Notes: generated by a model not told the origin, from the sequence alone. A stretch of 6,286 bases of DNA from Marinosulfonomonas sp. (GCA_019090845.1 JAHRVD010000061.1:1-6286), one strand, 5' to 3'. Shown: positions 1-6,286, numbered from the stretch's first letter. Numbers and translations: made by a program.

Positions 1-1
1 A

Positions 2-337
2 CGTAAAACGCCCGTGGGCCGGTTGCCCTATGGACTGCAAAAGCGCGTTGAGCTGGGCCGCGCCCTGGCAGCAGAACCGGAACTGCTGCTACTTGATGAG
101 CCGATGGCCGGGATGAACGTCGAGGAAAAAGAGGACATGAGCCGCTTTATTCTGGACGTGAACGACGAATTCGGCACCACGATCGCCCTGATCGAACACG
201 ATATGGGCGTTGTGATGGACCTGTCGGACCGGGTTGTGGTGATGGATTACGGCAAAAATATCGGTGACGGGACTCCTGATGAAATTCGAAATAATCAGGC
301 GGTCATCGACGCCTATCTGGGGGTGGCTCATGACTGA
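2..337 (+). CDS. livG: Liv-type ABC transporter ATP-binding protein (LivG-like), 3' part only
   Basis: This is the C-terminal 111 residues of a cytoplasmic ATPase that powers a branched-chain-amino-acid-type importer. The frame is open to the left edge, so the start, Walker A and Q-loop lie outside the window; the GTG at 14 is internal, not a start. Visible motifs are an ABC signature in the divergent form LPYGLQKRVE (bases 23-52), Walker B LLLLDEP (83-103), a D-loop-like AGMN, and the switch histidine in IEHDMG (197-199). The tail ends in AYLGVAHD, as is usual for LivG, where the helix before the stop reads 'YLG'. The LSGGQ core is replaced by LPYGL, a variant common in LivG/UrtD-type ATPases, so this is not damage. 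It is the first visible gene of the operon; its partner ATPase is the LivF-like gene at 3856. Family assignment is firm; the substrate is not shown by this subunit. Confidence 0.93.
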   Translation, partial: RKTPVGRLPYGLQKRVELGRALAAEPELLLLDEPMAGMNVEEKEDMSRFILDVNDEFGTTIALIEHDMGVVMDLSDRVVVMDYGKNIGDGTPDEIRNNQAVIDAYLGVAHD

Positions 338-356
338 TTTAGCCAACCAAATTTGC

Positions 357-361
357 GGAGG
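357..361 (+). promoter_or_regulatory. Ribosome binding site deciding the livH start
   Basis: GGAGG lies 9 bases before ATG 371. It argues for this start over the in-frame TTG at 353, which lies upstream of the site itself. Confidence 0.8.
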
Positions 362-370
362 TTCGCTGTA

Positions 371-1357
371 ATGCCTGATCAGTTACTTTATGCAATGGAA
401 GTCACGGTCAACGGTCTGATGGCCGGCGTGCTTTATTCGCTTGTTGCGCTTGGGTTTGTCCTGATCTTCAAGTCGTCCGGTATCTTCAACTATGCTCAGG
501 GTGTGTTTGCACTGTTCGCCGCGCTGACGCTGGTGGGCATTCAGAACGGCCAGGTGCCTTTCGCACATTTGATTAACAGCATCTTTGGCACAAACATCCA
601 CAAGTTCGGCTGGCACGTGCCCAGTGTGCTTGCGATTATTCTGACGATTGGTGTGATGGTGCTGCTGGCAATCCTTGTCGAGCGATACATCCTGCGACAT
701 CTGGTGAACCAACCCGATATTATCCTGTTCATGGCGACCATTGGGCTGGCTTACTTTCTGGAAGGTTTCGGCGACATCATGTGGGGCTCGGACCTTAAGA
801 AATTGGACGTAAACTTGCCGCAGGGAATTTCTGAGACGATTGAAACGACCACCTTCAACTGGTTTGGTTATGGTTTCTTCGTTGACAAGCTTGATATCGT
901 GGCGACCGTGATTGCCGTTATTCTGGTAACCGGATTGACCCTTTTTTCGCAGTATACCAAGCAGGGCCGGGCTTTGCGTGCGGTGGCAGACGATCATCAG
1001 GCAGCTTTGTCTGTAGGTATCTCGCTGCGCTACATTTGGGTTTTGGTCTGGTCAATTGCCGGGTTCGTGGCGCTGGTTGCGGGCATGATGTGGGGTGCAA
1101 AATCAGGTGTGCAGTTTTCGCTGTCGCTGATCGCGCTAAAAGCACTGCCGGTACTGATGCTTGGTGGCTTCACCTCGATCCCCGGTGCCATTGTTGGCGG
1201 TTTGATTATCGGTGTGGGTGAAAAACTATTTGAGTTCAGCATCGGCCCGATGATCGGCGGCGCTACCGAAAACTGGTTTGCCTACGTATTGGCACTTTTG
1301 TTCCTCGTCTTCCGGCCGCAAGGGCTGTTTGGCGAAAAGATTATCGAGAGGGTCTGA
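371..1357 (+). CDS. livH: Liv-type ABC transporter inner-membrane permease (LivH-like)
   Basis: This 328-residue protein is one of two membrane subunits forming the translocation path. About eight hydrophobic segments are visible, near residues 12-33, 36-57, 83-104, 116-135, 174-193, 222-241, 251-283 and 302-315. Family hallmarks are the N-terminal NGLMAGVLYSLVALGF region (14-29), the IFNYAQG stretch (38-44), the cytoplasmic ATPase-coupling loop RALRAVADDHQAALSVGI (200-217), GGFTSIPGAIVGG (265-277) and the terminal FRPQGLFG (314-321). I chose ATG 371 because GGAGG (357-361) sits 9 bases upstream; an in-frame TTG at 353 would put the ribosome site inside the gene. It begins 33 bases after livG and ends 3 bases before livM, indicating one transcript. 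Family is sure; ligand specificity cannot be read from it. Confidence 0.95.
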   Translation: MPDQLLYAMEVTVNGLMAGVLYSLVALGFVLIFKSSGIFNYAQGVFALFAALTLVGIQNGQVPFAHLINSIFGTNIHKFGWHVPSVLAIILTIGVMVLLAILVERYILRHLVNQPDIILFMATIGLAYFLEGFGDIMWGSDLKKLDVNLPQGISETIETTTFNWFGYGFFVDKLDIVATVIAVILVTGLTLFSQYTKQGRALRAVADDHQAALSVGISLRYIWVLVWSIAGFVALVAGMMWGAKSGVQFSLSLIALKALPVLMLGGFTSIPGAIVGGLIIGVGEKLFEFSIGPMIGGATENWFAYVLALLFLVFRPQGLFGEKIIERV

Positions 1358-1360
1358 GGC

Positions 1361-2437
1361 ATGATCTACCGCGAAGCTGGTGATTTTAAGACTACTTATA
1401 AAGACGACAGCCAGACGTTTCCGATCAAATTTGATCGCTGGGGATACTATGTCATTCTGGCAATAGCGTTTTTGGTAATCCCGTTTGTCATTAACGACTA
1501 TTGGGCGAACGCTGTTTTTGTTCCGTTCCTGATCTATGCAATTGCAGCGCTCGGGCTGAATATCCTGATCGGATATTGCGGACAGCTAAGTCTTGGCACT
1601 GGTGGCTTTATGGCCGTGGGCGCCTATTCTGTTTACAAGCTGATGACGGCGTTCCCGGATGTTTCCATGCTTGTGCATGTGGTCATTGCGGGTTTGATAA
1701 CGACTTGCGTAGGTGTTTTGTTCGGTTTGCCGAGCCTGCGTATCAAAGGGTTCTATCTGGCTGTCGCAACACTTGCCGCACAGTTCTTTTTGGTCTGGTT
1801 GTTCAACAAAGTCCCGTGGTTTTACAATTATTCGGCATCAGGGATGATCAATTCGCCCGAACGCACGGTGTTTGGTATGATTGTGACCGGCCCGAACACG
1901 TCTGCTTCTGCAAAGTATTTGTTCTGCCTGATCTTTCTTGTGGCTGTGGCTTGGATTGCCCGTAATCTTACGCGTGGCTCAATCGGGCGCAAATGGATGG
2001 CGATCCGGGATATGGATATTGCCGCCGAGATTATCGGGGTGAACCCGCTGAATGCAAAATTAAGTGCCTTTGCTGTTTCGTCGTTCTTTATCGGAATTTC
2101 TGGCGCACTGTTCTTTAGCGTCTATTTGGGCGCGGCAGAAGTTGGCGAAGCGTTCGGCATTCAGAAATCGTTCCTGATCCTGTTTATGGTTATCATTGGC
2201 GGGTTGGGTTCAATCTTTGGATCCTTCGCAGGGGCTGCATTCATGGTGCTGATGCCGGTGTTTCTTAAGAACGTTCTTGTCGGCTGGATGGGATGGCCCA
2301 CAGATCTGGCAGCACATATGGAATTCATAATCGTCGGTGGTCTGATTATCGCGTTTTTGATTATCGAACCACATGGGCTGGCCCAATTGTGGCGGCTGAC
2401 GAAGGAAAAACTACGCCTTTGGCCTTTCCCGCATTAG
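1361..2437 (+). CDS. livM: Liv-type ABC transporter inner-membrane permease (LivM-like)
   Basis: This 358-residue protein is the second membrane subunit, pairing with the LivH-like protein. Family marks are GLNILIGYCGQLSLG (65-79) followed by GGFMAVGAY (81-89), LPSLRIKGFYLAVATLA (123-139), the ATPase-coupling loop around RDMDIAAEIIGVNP (216-229), GGLGSIFGSFAGA (280-292) and EPHGL (336-340). The first about 26 residues are hydrophilic and charged, giving a cytoplasmic N-terminal leader longer than the minimal LivM core. The start at ATG 1361 is supported by GAGAGGG (1346-1352), 8 bases upstream and inside the end of livH; only 3 bases separate the two genes, so translational coupling is likely. 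The next gene begins after a 68-base leader. Family is firm; the transported compound is inferred only from context. Confidence 0.95.
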   Translation: MIYREAGDFKTTYKDDSQTFPIKFDRWGYYVILAIAFLVIPFVINDYWANAVFVPFLIYAIAALGLNILIGYCGQLSLGTGGFMAVGAYSVYKLMTAFPDVSMLVHVVIAGLITTCVGVLFGLPSLRIKGFYLAVATLAAQFFLVWLFNKVPWFYNYSASGMINSPERTVFGMIVTGPNTSASAKYLFCLIFLVAVAWIARNLTRGSIGRKWMAIRDMDIAAEIIGVNPLNAKLSAFAVSSFFIGISGALFFSVYLGAAEVGEAFGIQKSFLILFMVIIGGLGSIFGSFAGAAFMVLMPVFLKNVLVGWMGWPTDLAAHMEFIIVGGLIIAFLIIEPHGLAQLWRLTKEKLRLWPFPH

Positions 2438-2457
2438 GGTAGGGTCAGACTAACGAC

Positions 2458-2475
2458 CGGGGAAACCCGAATTTT
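2458..2475 (+). other. Small GAAA-loop hairpin in the leader of the binding-protein gene
   Basis: CGGG (2458-2461), loop GAAA, CCCG (2466-2469), then AATTTT. The loop fits the very stable GNRA class. With only 4 base pairs and four T it is weak as a terminator; it could instead be a 5' stabilising or processing structure for the binding-protein message. The role is inferred from position only. Confidence 0.35.
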
Positions 2476-2489
2476 CGATATTAAACCTA

Positions 2490-2495
2490 GGGAGG
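2490..2495 (+). promoter_or_regulatory. Strong ribosome binding site of the binding-protein gene
   Basis: GGGAGG lies 10 bases before ATG 2506 in an A-rich stretch, consistent with heavy translation of a periplasmic binding protein. No convincing -35/-10 pair was seen in 2438-2505. Confidence 0.75.
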
Positions 2496-2505
2496 AATAA
2501 GACTG

Positions 2506-3789
2506 ATGAAATTGAAACTAGCAAGCATGGTGCTGGCAGGCGTAATGGCCGCAGTACCCGCGATGGCGGACCTTGTGTATCCGTCGCTAAGTTACCGGAC
2601 CGGCCCATACGCCGTGAACGGCATTCCATTTGCTGATGGATATGCGGATTATTTTACGCTGATCAATGAGCGTGATGGCGGCATCGGCGGCGTTCCGATC
2701 AAAATGATCGAATGCGAAACCGGCTATAACACCGAAAAAGGTGTGGAATGCTACGAGGCCACCAAAGGCCAGGGCGCATTGATCTATCAACCGCTTTCCA
2801 CAGGTATCACTTACCAGCTGATCCCCAAAGCAAGTGCTGACGGTATCCCGGTTCACTCGATGGGTTATGGCCGGACTTCGGCTGCCAACGGTAAGATTTT
2901 TGAGTGGATTTTTAACTATCCGGCAAACTACTGGAATGGTGCATCCATTGCGATCAACCACATCCTCGACATCAACGGCGGCGATATTGCCGGCAAGTCG
3001 GTTGCGCTGGTTTATCACAACTCTGCTTACGGCAAAGAGCCGATCCGCACGCTGGAAGAGCTGTCCAAGAAGCACGGTTACAAGCTGACAACGATTGCTG
3101 TTGACCACCCCGGTCAGGAACAAAAGTCTCAGTGGCTGCAAATTCGCCGCGAAAAGCCAGACTATGTTCTGATGTGGGGTTGGGGTGTTATGAACCCGGT
3201 CGCCATTCAGGAAGCTGTGAACATCCGTTACCCGATGGAAAATTTCATCGGTATCTGGTGGTCAGGTTCTGAGAATGACGTGATCCCAGCGGGTGCAGGG
3301 GCCAACGGCTACAAAGCGCTGGCGTTCCACGGTGTTGGCAATGACTATCCGCTTTATGGCGACTTGCAGAAATACGTTGTCGACGCAGGTAAAGCTGCCG
3401 GTGCTGGCGATCAGCTTGGCACGGTCCTTTATAACCGGGGCCTTTATGCAGCCATGTTGGCTGTTGAAGCGACCAAAAAGGCGCAGGCTATCCACGGCGT
3501 TGCACAGGTAACCCCTGCAATGGTGCGCGATGGCATGGAAGCGCTGGAAATCACCGAAGCTTCGATGGCCGCACTTGGACTGCCAAACTTCGGACCGGAA
3601 ATTTCGGTTACCTGTGAAAATCACGGCGGTGCAGGCGACGGTGCGGTAACGCAGTGGGATGCAGGTGCGCAAAAGTGGAACCTGATTTCTGACTTCGGCC
3701 CATCTGACATGGACGTCATCGGCAAACTGATTGCTGGTGACAGTGCTGCATATGCTGCTGAGAACAAAATCAGCGAGCGCTGCAACTAA
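2506..3789 (+). CDS. Periplasmic solute-binding protein of a Liv-type ABC importer
   Basis: This 427-residue secreted protein should capture the ligand in the periplasm and deliver it to the LivH/LivM pair. Residues 1-21 form a Sec signal peptide: MKLK, a hydrophobic core, then probable cleavage after AMA before Asp22. There is no lipobox cysteine, so it should be soluble. The rest resembles the two-lobed type 1 periplasmic-binding fold of LivJ/LivK relatives: an opening strand with SYRTGPYA, then ADGYADYFTLINERDGGIGG (43-62), a possible ligand-contact loop LSTGITYQ (97-104), GWGVMNP (225-231) and a Trp-Trp pair at 251-252. Four cysteines remain (70, 82, 370, 426), suggesting one N-terminal and one C-terminal disulfide. 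It is clearly longer than E. coli LivJ/LivK (just under 370 residues). Its position between the permeases and livF, with a PaaK-like gene downstream, suggests a carboxylate ligand other than a branched-chain amino acid; that is inference. Confidence 0.92.
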   Translation: MKLKLASMVLAGVMAAVPAMADLVYPSLSYRTGPYAVNGIPFADGYADYFTLINERDGGIGGVPIKMIECETGYNTEKGVECYEATKGQGALIYQPLSTGITYQLIPKASADGIPVHSMGYGRTSAANGKIFEWIFNYPANYWNGASIAINHILDINGGDIAGKSVALVYHNSAYGKEPIRTLEELSKKHGYKLTTIAVDHPGQEQKSQWLQIRREKPDYVLMWGWGVMNPVAIQEAVNIRYPMENFIGIWWSGSENDVIPAGAGANGYKALAFHGVGNDYPLYGDLQKYVVDAGKAAGAGDQLGTVLYNRGLYAAMLAVEATKKAQAIHGVAQVTPAMVRDGMEALEITEASMAALGLPNFGPEISVTCENHGGAGDGAVTQWDAGAQKWNLISDFGPSDMDVIGKLIAGDSAAYAAENKISERCN

Positions 3790-3798
3790 GATAAACAC

Positions 3799-3829
3799 CC
3801 CCCGGCCCGACAAGGGCCGGGGGCCTTTT
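3799..3829 (+). terminator. Intrinsic terminator or attenuator between binding-protein gene and livF
   Basis: A perfect 10-bp stem CCCCCGGCCC (3799-3808) and GGGCCGGGGG (3814-3823) closes a GACAA loop and is followed by CCTTTT. The stem starts 9 bases after the binding-protein stop. The T run is short (4), so readthrough into livF is plausible and needed unless livF has its own promoter. It probably lowers expression of downstream genes relative to the binding protein, and protects that message's 3' end. Confidence 0.8.
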
Positions 3830-3855
3830 GATAAATTTCACTGACGGAACAGACT

Positions 3856-4680
3856 ATGCTGGACGCCGGACACACCGAAGAGACCCTGCTAGAGGTCAAC
3901 AATATCGAGGTGATCTATAATCACGTGATCCTCGTTTTGAAGGGCGTTAGCCTGACCGTTCCCAAGGGCGGTATCACCGCCTTGTTGGGTGGAAACGGTG
4001 CCGGTAAGACAACGACGTTGAAGGCAATTTCCGGCCTGTTGCATTCAGAACGCGGCGAGGTCACCAAGGGTACCATCAAGTATCGCGGCAATGATCTGTC
4101 TGGAAGCAATCCATCCGATTTGGTTAAATCCGGGGTCATTCAGGTGATGGAAGGCCGTCACTGTTTTGAACATCTGACCGTAGAAGAAAATTTGATGACC
4201 GGTGCCTATACGCGGCGCGATGGCCGTGGTGCAATCGATGCGGATCTGGACTTGGTCTATACCTATTTTCCACGTCTGAAAGAGCGCCGCAAATCGCAGG
4301 CGGGCTACACGTCGGGCGGCGAGCAACAAATGGTTGCGATTGGTCGTGCGCTGATGAGCCGGCCGGAAACTATCCTGCTGGACGAGCCTTCGATGGGTCT
4401 TGCGCCACAGTTGGTGGAAGAGATTTTTACCATCGTGAAGAACTTGAATGAGCAAGAAGGCGTTAGCTTTCTTTTGGCCGAACAGAGCACCAACGTTGCG
4501 CTGCGGTTTGCCCATTACGGGTATATTCTGGAAAGCGGGCGTGTGGTGATGGACGGCCCTGCGGATGAACTGCGCGAGAACCCGGATGTGAAAGAATTTT
4601 ACCTGGGTGTATCTGAAGAGGGGCGCAAATCGTTCCGTGATGTGCGGTCTTACCGGCGGCGCAAGCGCTGGCTGAGCTAG
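3856..4680 (+). CDS. livF: Liv-type ABC transporter ATP-binding protein (LivF-like)
   Basis: This 274-residue cytoplasmic protein is the second ATPase, expected to pair with the LivG-like subunit. In order: Walker A GGNGAGKTT (45-53), Q-loop glutamine 96 in VIQVMEGR, ABC signature SGGEQ (153-157), Walker B TILLDEP (172-178), and the switch region LLAEQST, where glutamine 210 stands in place of histidine. That Gln is normal for LivF proteins (E. coli LivF has LVEQN). After the usual YLG ending (249-251) there is an extra tail of about 23 residues rich in arginine (RRRKR at 267-271), which the short LivF form lacks. ATG 3856 has only a weak ribosome site, CGGAA (3845-3849). The gene lies 66 bases after the binding-protein gene, behind a terminator-like hairpin, and 9 bases before the ligase-like gene. 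Family is firm. Confidence 0.95.
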   Translation: MLDAGHTEETLLEVNNIEVIYNHVILVLKGVSLTVPKGGITALLGGNGAGKTTTLKAISGLLHSERGEVTKGTIKYRGNDLSGSNPSDLVKSGVIQVMEGRHCFEHLTVEENLMTGAYTRRDGRGAIDADLDLVYTYFPRLKERRKSQAGYTSGGEQQMVAIGRALMSRPETILLDEPSMGLAPQLVEEIFTIVKNLNEQEGVSFLLAEQSTNVALRFAHYGYILESGRVVMDGPADELRENPDVKEFYLGVSEEGRKSFRDVRSYRRRKRWLS

Positions 4681-4683
4681 GAA
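4679..4683 (+). promoter_or_regulatory. Ribosome binding site overlapping the livF stop
   Basis: AGGAA shares two bases with the livF TAG and lies 6 bases before ATG 4690. This fixes the start and points to translational coupling of the ligase-like gene to livF. Confidence 0.65.
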
Positions 4684-4689
4684 ATACCA

Positions 4690-5898
4690 ATGACATTTTT
4701 TGATGAACTGGAAACACGCAGCGCGGATCAACGGGCTGCGGACTTGTCCCCTGTGCTTGTGGCACAGATAGCACGGGCCAAAGGTTTGGCCGGATATGCA
4801 AGCGCGCTTGCGGATGTGGACCCGACCACCATAAATTCTGTCGCGGCTTTGGCAGCTTTGCCGCTGTTGCGAAAATCTGATCTGGGAAAAGCGCAGGCGG
4901 CGATGCCGCCATTTGGCGGCTTTGTTTCGGGCAAGGTTGAACATGTGTTTCAATCACCCGGCCCGATATACGAACCCGGTCGTACCAGCGATGACTGGTG
5001 GCGTTTGGGCCGGTTCATGCGCGCCGCAGGGGTGGGCCCCGACGATGTCGTGCAAAACTGCTTTTCCTATCATCTGACACCGGCGGGCATGTTATTTGAA
5101 AACGCGTGCCGCGCGGTCGGGGCAATGGTTTTACCGGCTGGAACCGGACAGACTGAAATGCAGGTACGTGCCGCCAAAGACATCGGAGCCACGGTATATG
5201 CCGGAACGCCGGACTATCTGAAAATAATCCTCGATAAAGCCGATGAGCTGGGTGTCGAGTTGCAAATCAACAAGGCAGTCGTTGGGGGCGGGGCGCTATT
5301 TCCAAGCCTGCGGCAGGAATATGCAGATCGCGGGATTCTGTGTCTGGAATGTTATGCCACGGCTGATCTGGGCAACGTTGCCTATGAAACTCAGGCTCGT
5401 GAGGGGATGATCGTAGACGAAGGAGTGATCGTCGAAATTGTGCGTCCGGGCACTGGCGATCCGGTGGCCCAAGGCGAAGTCGGCGAATTGGTCGTGACCA
5501 GCCTGAACCCCGATTACCCCCTGATCCGTTTTGCCACCGGTGATCTTTCAGCAGTTCTGCCAGGCCAAAGCCCCTGTGGGCGGACCAATATGCGTATCAA
5601 GGGTTGGATGGGCCGGGCTGACCAGACCACCAAGATCAAAGGCATGTTTGTGCGCCCAGAACAGGTTGCCGACCTGGTTGGCCGCCATGCAGAGGTAAAA
5701 AAAGCGAGGGTCACCGTGACCCGAGTGAATGAAATGGATGAAATGGTGGTACAGATCGAGGGCGCGGGCGCTGATCAGATCGCTTGCGAAGCCTCGGTGT
5801 CCACCGTTTTGAAATTGCGTGGTAAAGTCGAGATCGTCGCCCCGGGCAGCTTGCCCAATGACGGCAAGGTTATTGACGACCAGCGCAACTACGATTGA
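4690..5898 (+). CDS. PaaK-like adenylate-forming enzyme (phenylacetate-CoA ligase family), divergent
   Basis: This 402-residue probable cytoplasmic protein resembles phenylacetate-CoA ligases, which adenylate an aromatic carboxylate with ATP and transfer it to CoA. Matching regions are YHLTPAGMLFE (127-137) with GAMVLPAGTGQTEMQ (144-158), TPDYL (173-177), GGGALFPSLRQEY (199-211), ECYATADLG (220-228), the ATP-ribose motif TGDLS (283-287), the hinge GRADQTTKIKGMFVRPEQV (308-326) and a C-terminal DGKVIDDQR with candidate catalytic Lys393. Two sites differ: the Ser/Thr/Gly-rich phosphate loop (SSGTTGKP in PaaK) is FQSPGPIYEPG (87-97), and the Thr-Glu after the aromatic residue is Ala-Asp (225-226). 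It is also shorter than classic PaaK (about 430-440). AGGAA (4679-4683) overlaps the livF stop, implying coupling to the transporter. It may be a ligase with altered ATP binding, or a substrate-binding relative. Exact substrate unknown; no symbol given. Confidence 0.85.
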   Translation: MTFFDELETRSADQRAADLSPVLVAQIARAKGLAGYASALADVDPTTINSVAALAALPLLRKSDLGKAQAAMPPFGGFVSGKVEHVFQSPGPIYEPGRTSDDWWRLGRFMRAAGVGPDDVVQNCFSYHLTPAGMLFENACRAVGAMVLPAGTGQTEMQVRAAKDIGATVYAGTPDYLKIILDKADELGVELQINKAVVGGGALFPSLRQEYADRGILCLECYATADLGNVAYETQAREGMIVDEGVIVEIVRPGTGDPVAQGEVGELVVTSLNPDYPLIRFATGDLSAVLPGQSPCGRTNMRIKGWMGRADQTTKIKGMFVRPEQVADLVGRHAEVKKARVTVTRVNEMDEMVVQIEGAGADQIACEASVSTVLKLRGKVEIVAPGSLPNDGKVIDDQRNYD

Positions 5899-5954
5899 TC
5901 CTGCGTAGCCCAAAACTATCCGGACTTCGGCGGATTTCCGGGGTGTAAGCAAGC

Positions 5955-5990
5955 AAAAAAGGCCGTCGGAACCAACCGGCGGCCTTTTTT
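5955..5990. terminator. Bidirectional intrinsic terminator between convergent genes
   Basis: Six A, then GGCCGTCGG (5961-5969), loop AACCAA, CCGGCGGCC (5976-5984), then six T. In the plus-strand RNA the stem is complete with one G-U pair; in the minus-strand RNA that position is an A-C mismatch, so termination should be slightly better for the transporter operon. It ends both that operon (stop at 5898) and rpmJ (stop at 6011). Confidence 0.93.
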
Positions 5991-6010
5991 GTAAATCAAT
6001 GCAGGTGTAT

Positions 6011-6136
6011 TTAGCCTTGGCGGGCTTTAAACCGGCGTTGTGTTTTGTTGATCACATAAACACGGCCTTTGCGGCGCACAATGCGACAGTCGCGGTGCCG
6101 GTTCTTAAGTGACCGTAGCGAGTTTCTGACCTTCAT
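6011..6136 (-). CDS. rpmJ: 50S ribosomal protein L36, cysteine-poor (zinc-independent) form
   Basis: This 41-residue, strongly basic protein is a component of the large ribosomal subunit. It begins [17 protein letters not shown] and ends RFKARQG, matching the longer L36 form typical of alphaproteobacteria and of the E. coli paralogue YkgO. The zinc-binding Cys-Cys-Cys-His set of canonical RpmJ is absent; only Cys17 remains, so it should not bind zinc. ATG at 6136-6134 is preceded by a strong ribosome site, GAGGAGAGG (minus strand, 6148-6140), 3 bases upstream at its nearest end. The gene lies 61 bases downstream of tRNA-Val on the same strand, with no clear terminator between, so the tRNA and rpmJ may share a transcript. 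It converges on the transporter operon. Confidence 0.96.
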   Translation of the reverse strand: MKVRNSLRSLKNRHRDCRIVRRKGRVYVINKTQRRFKARQG

Positions 6137-6155
6137 GGTCCTCTCCTCAAATCGC

Positions 6156-6169
6156 GGCGCGCGGGCGCC
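6156..6169 (-). other. GC hairpin in the rpmJ leader
   Basis: On the minus strand GGCGC, loop CCGC, GCGCC forms a 5-bp stem 7 bases before the rpmJ ribosome site. No T run follows, so it is not a terminator. It could affect rpmJ translation or mark a processing point after the tRNA; this is speculative. Confidence 0.3.
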
Positions 6170-6197
6170 TTTAAACTTTATGCCCCGGGTCGGGCGA

Positions 6198-6272
<75 letters not shown>

Positions 6273-6286
6273 TACCTTTGCGATCG

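Noticed and set aside
23..52. Degenerate ABC signature in the LivG-like fragment as a sign of a pseudogene
   Set aside because: LPYG-type signatures are normal in LivG/UrtD ATPases, and Walker B and the switch histidine are intact.
353..370. Upstream TTG start for livH
   Set aside because: It would place the GGAGG site inside the coding sequence; ATG 371 has correct spacing and begins like other LivH proteins.
383..997. Minus-strand open frame opposite livH
   Set aside because: Composition is His/Gln/Arg-rich without motifs, as expected for the antisense of a membrane-protein gene.
2438..2505. Promoter for the binding-protein gene
   Set aside because: AT-rich bases around 2471-2484 look faintly like a -10 region, but no matching -35 was found; not enough to call.
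4045..4953. Long open frame on the minus strand (about 300 codons) opposite livF and the ligase start
   Set aside because: It lies antisense to two genes with clear family motifs, has no recognisable domain and crosses a gene boundary; it is a by-product of codon bias.
6183..6194. CCCG/CGGG inverted repeat just after the tRNA as a terminator
   Set aside because: Only 4 base pairs with a 3-base loop and no T run on the minus strand; at most a tRNA trailer structure.

Overview
The window looks like part of an alphaproteobacterial chromosome, most likely Rhodobacterales (Roseobacter-type). This rests on protein style (the Liv-type transporter with its companion ligase, and the cysteine-poor L36) and on moderate GC with strong GGAGG-type ribosome sites. 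No 16S or other marker is present, so the assignment is an inference.

Bases 1-5898 (+ strand) hold one gene cluster running left to right: the 3' end of a LivG-type ATPase (start lies outside the window), LivH-type permease, LivM-type permease, periplasmic solute-binding protein, LivF-type ATPase, and a PaaK-like member of the adenylate-forming (acyl-CoA ligase) superfamily. All five parts of a branched-chain-amino-acid-type (HAAT) ABC importer are represented. The first three genes are packed within 3-33 bases of each other. The binding-protein gene has its own 68-base leader with a strong ribosome site, and a strong GC-rich hairpin with a short T run follows it, before livF. The two hairpins around the binding-protein gene suggest a way to make more binding protein than membrane parts from one operon.

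The most interesting point is functional. A Liv-type importer ends in a PaaK-like ligase gene only 9 bases after livF, so the imported ligand may be a carboxylate (for example an aromatic or other hydrophobic acid) that is activated to a CoA thioester on entry, rather than leucine, isoleucine or valine. The ligase-like protein keeps the TGD, hinge and C-terminal lysine regions, but the Ser/Thr/Gly-rich phosphate loop of the superfamily is replaced by a proline-containing segment and the usual Thr-Glu after the aromatic residue is altered. Its chemistry is therefore uncertain.

Bases 5899-6286 are a convergent housekeeping block on the minus strand: a bidirectional terminator (5955-5990), rpmJ for the cysteine-poor form of ribosomal protein L36 (6011-6136), and a complete tRNA-Val(GAC) gene with encoded CCA (6198-6272). 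No mobile element, CRISPR array or pseudogene was seen, and no gap longer than 300 bases lacks a gene.
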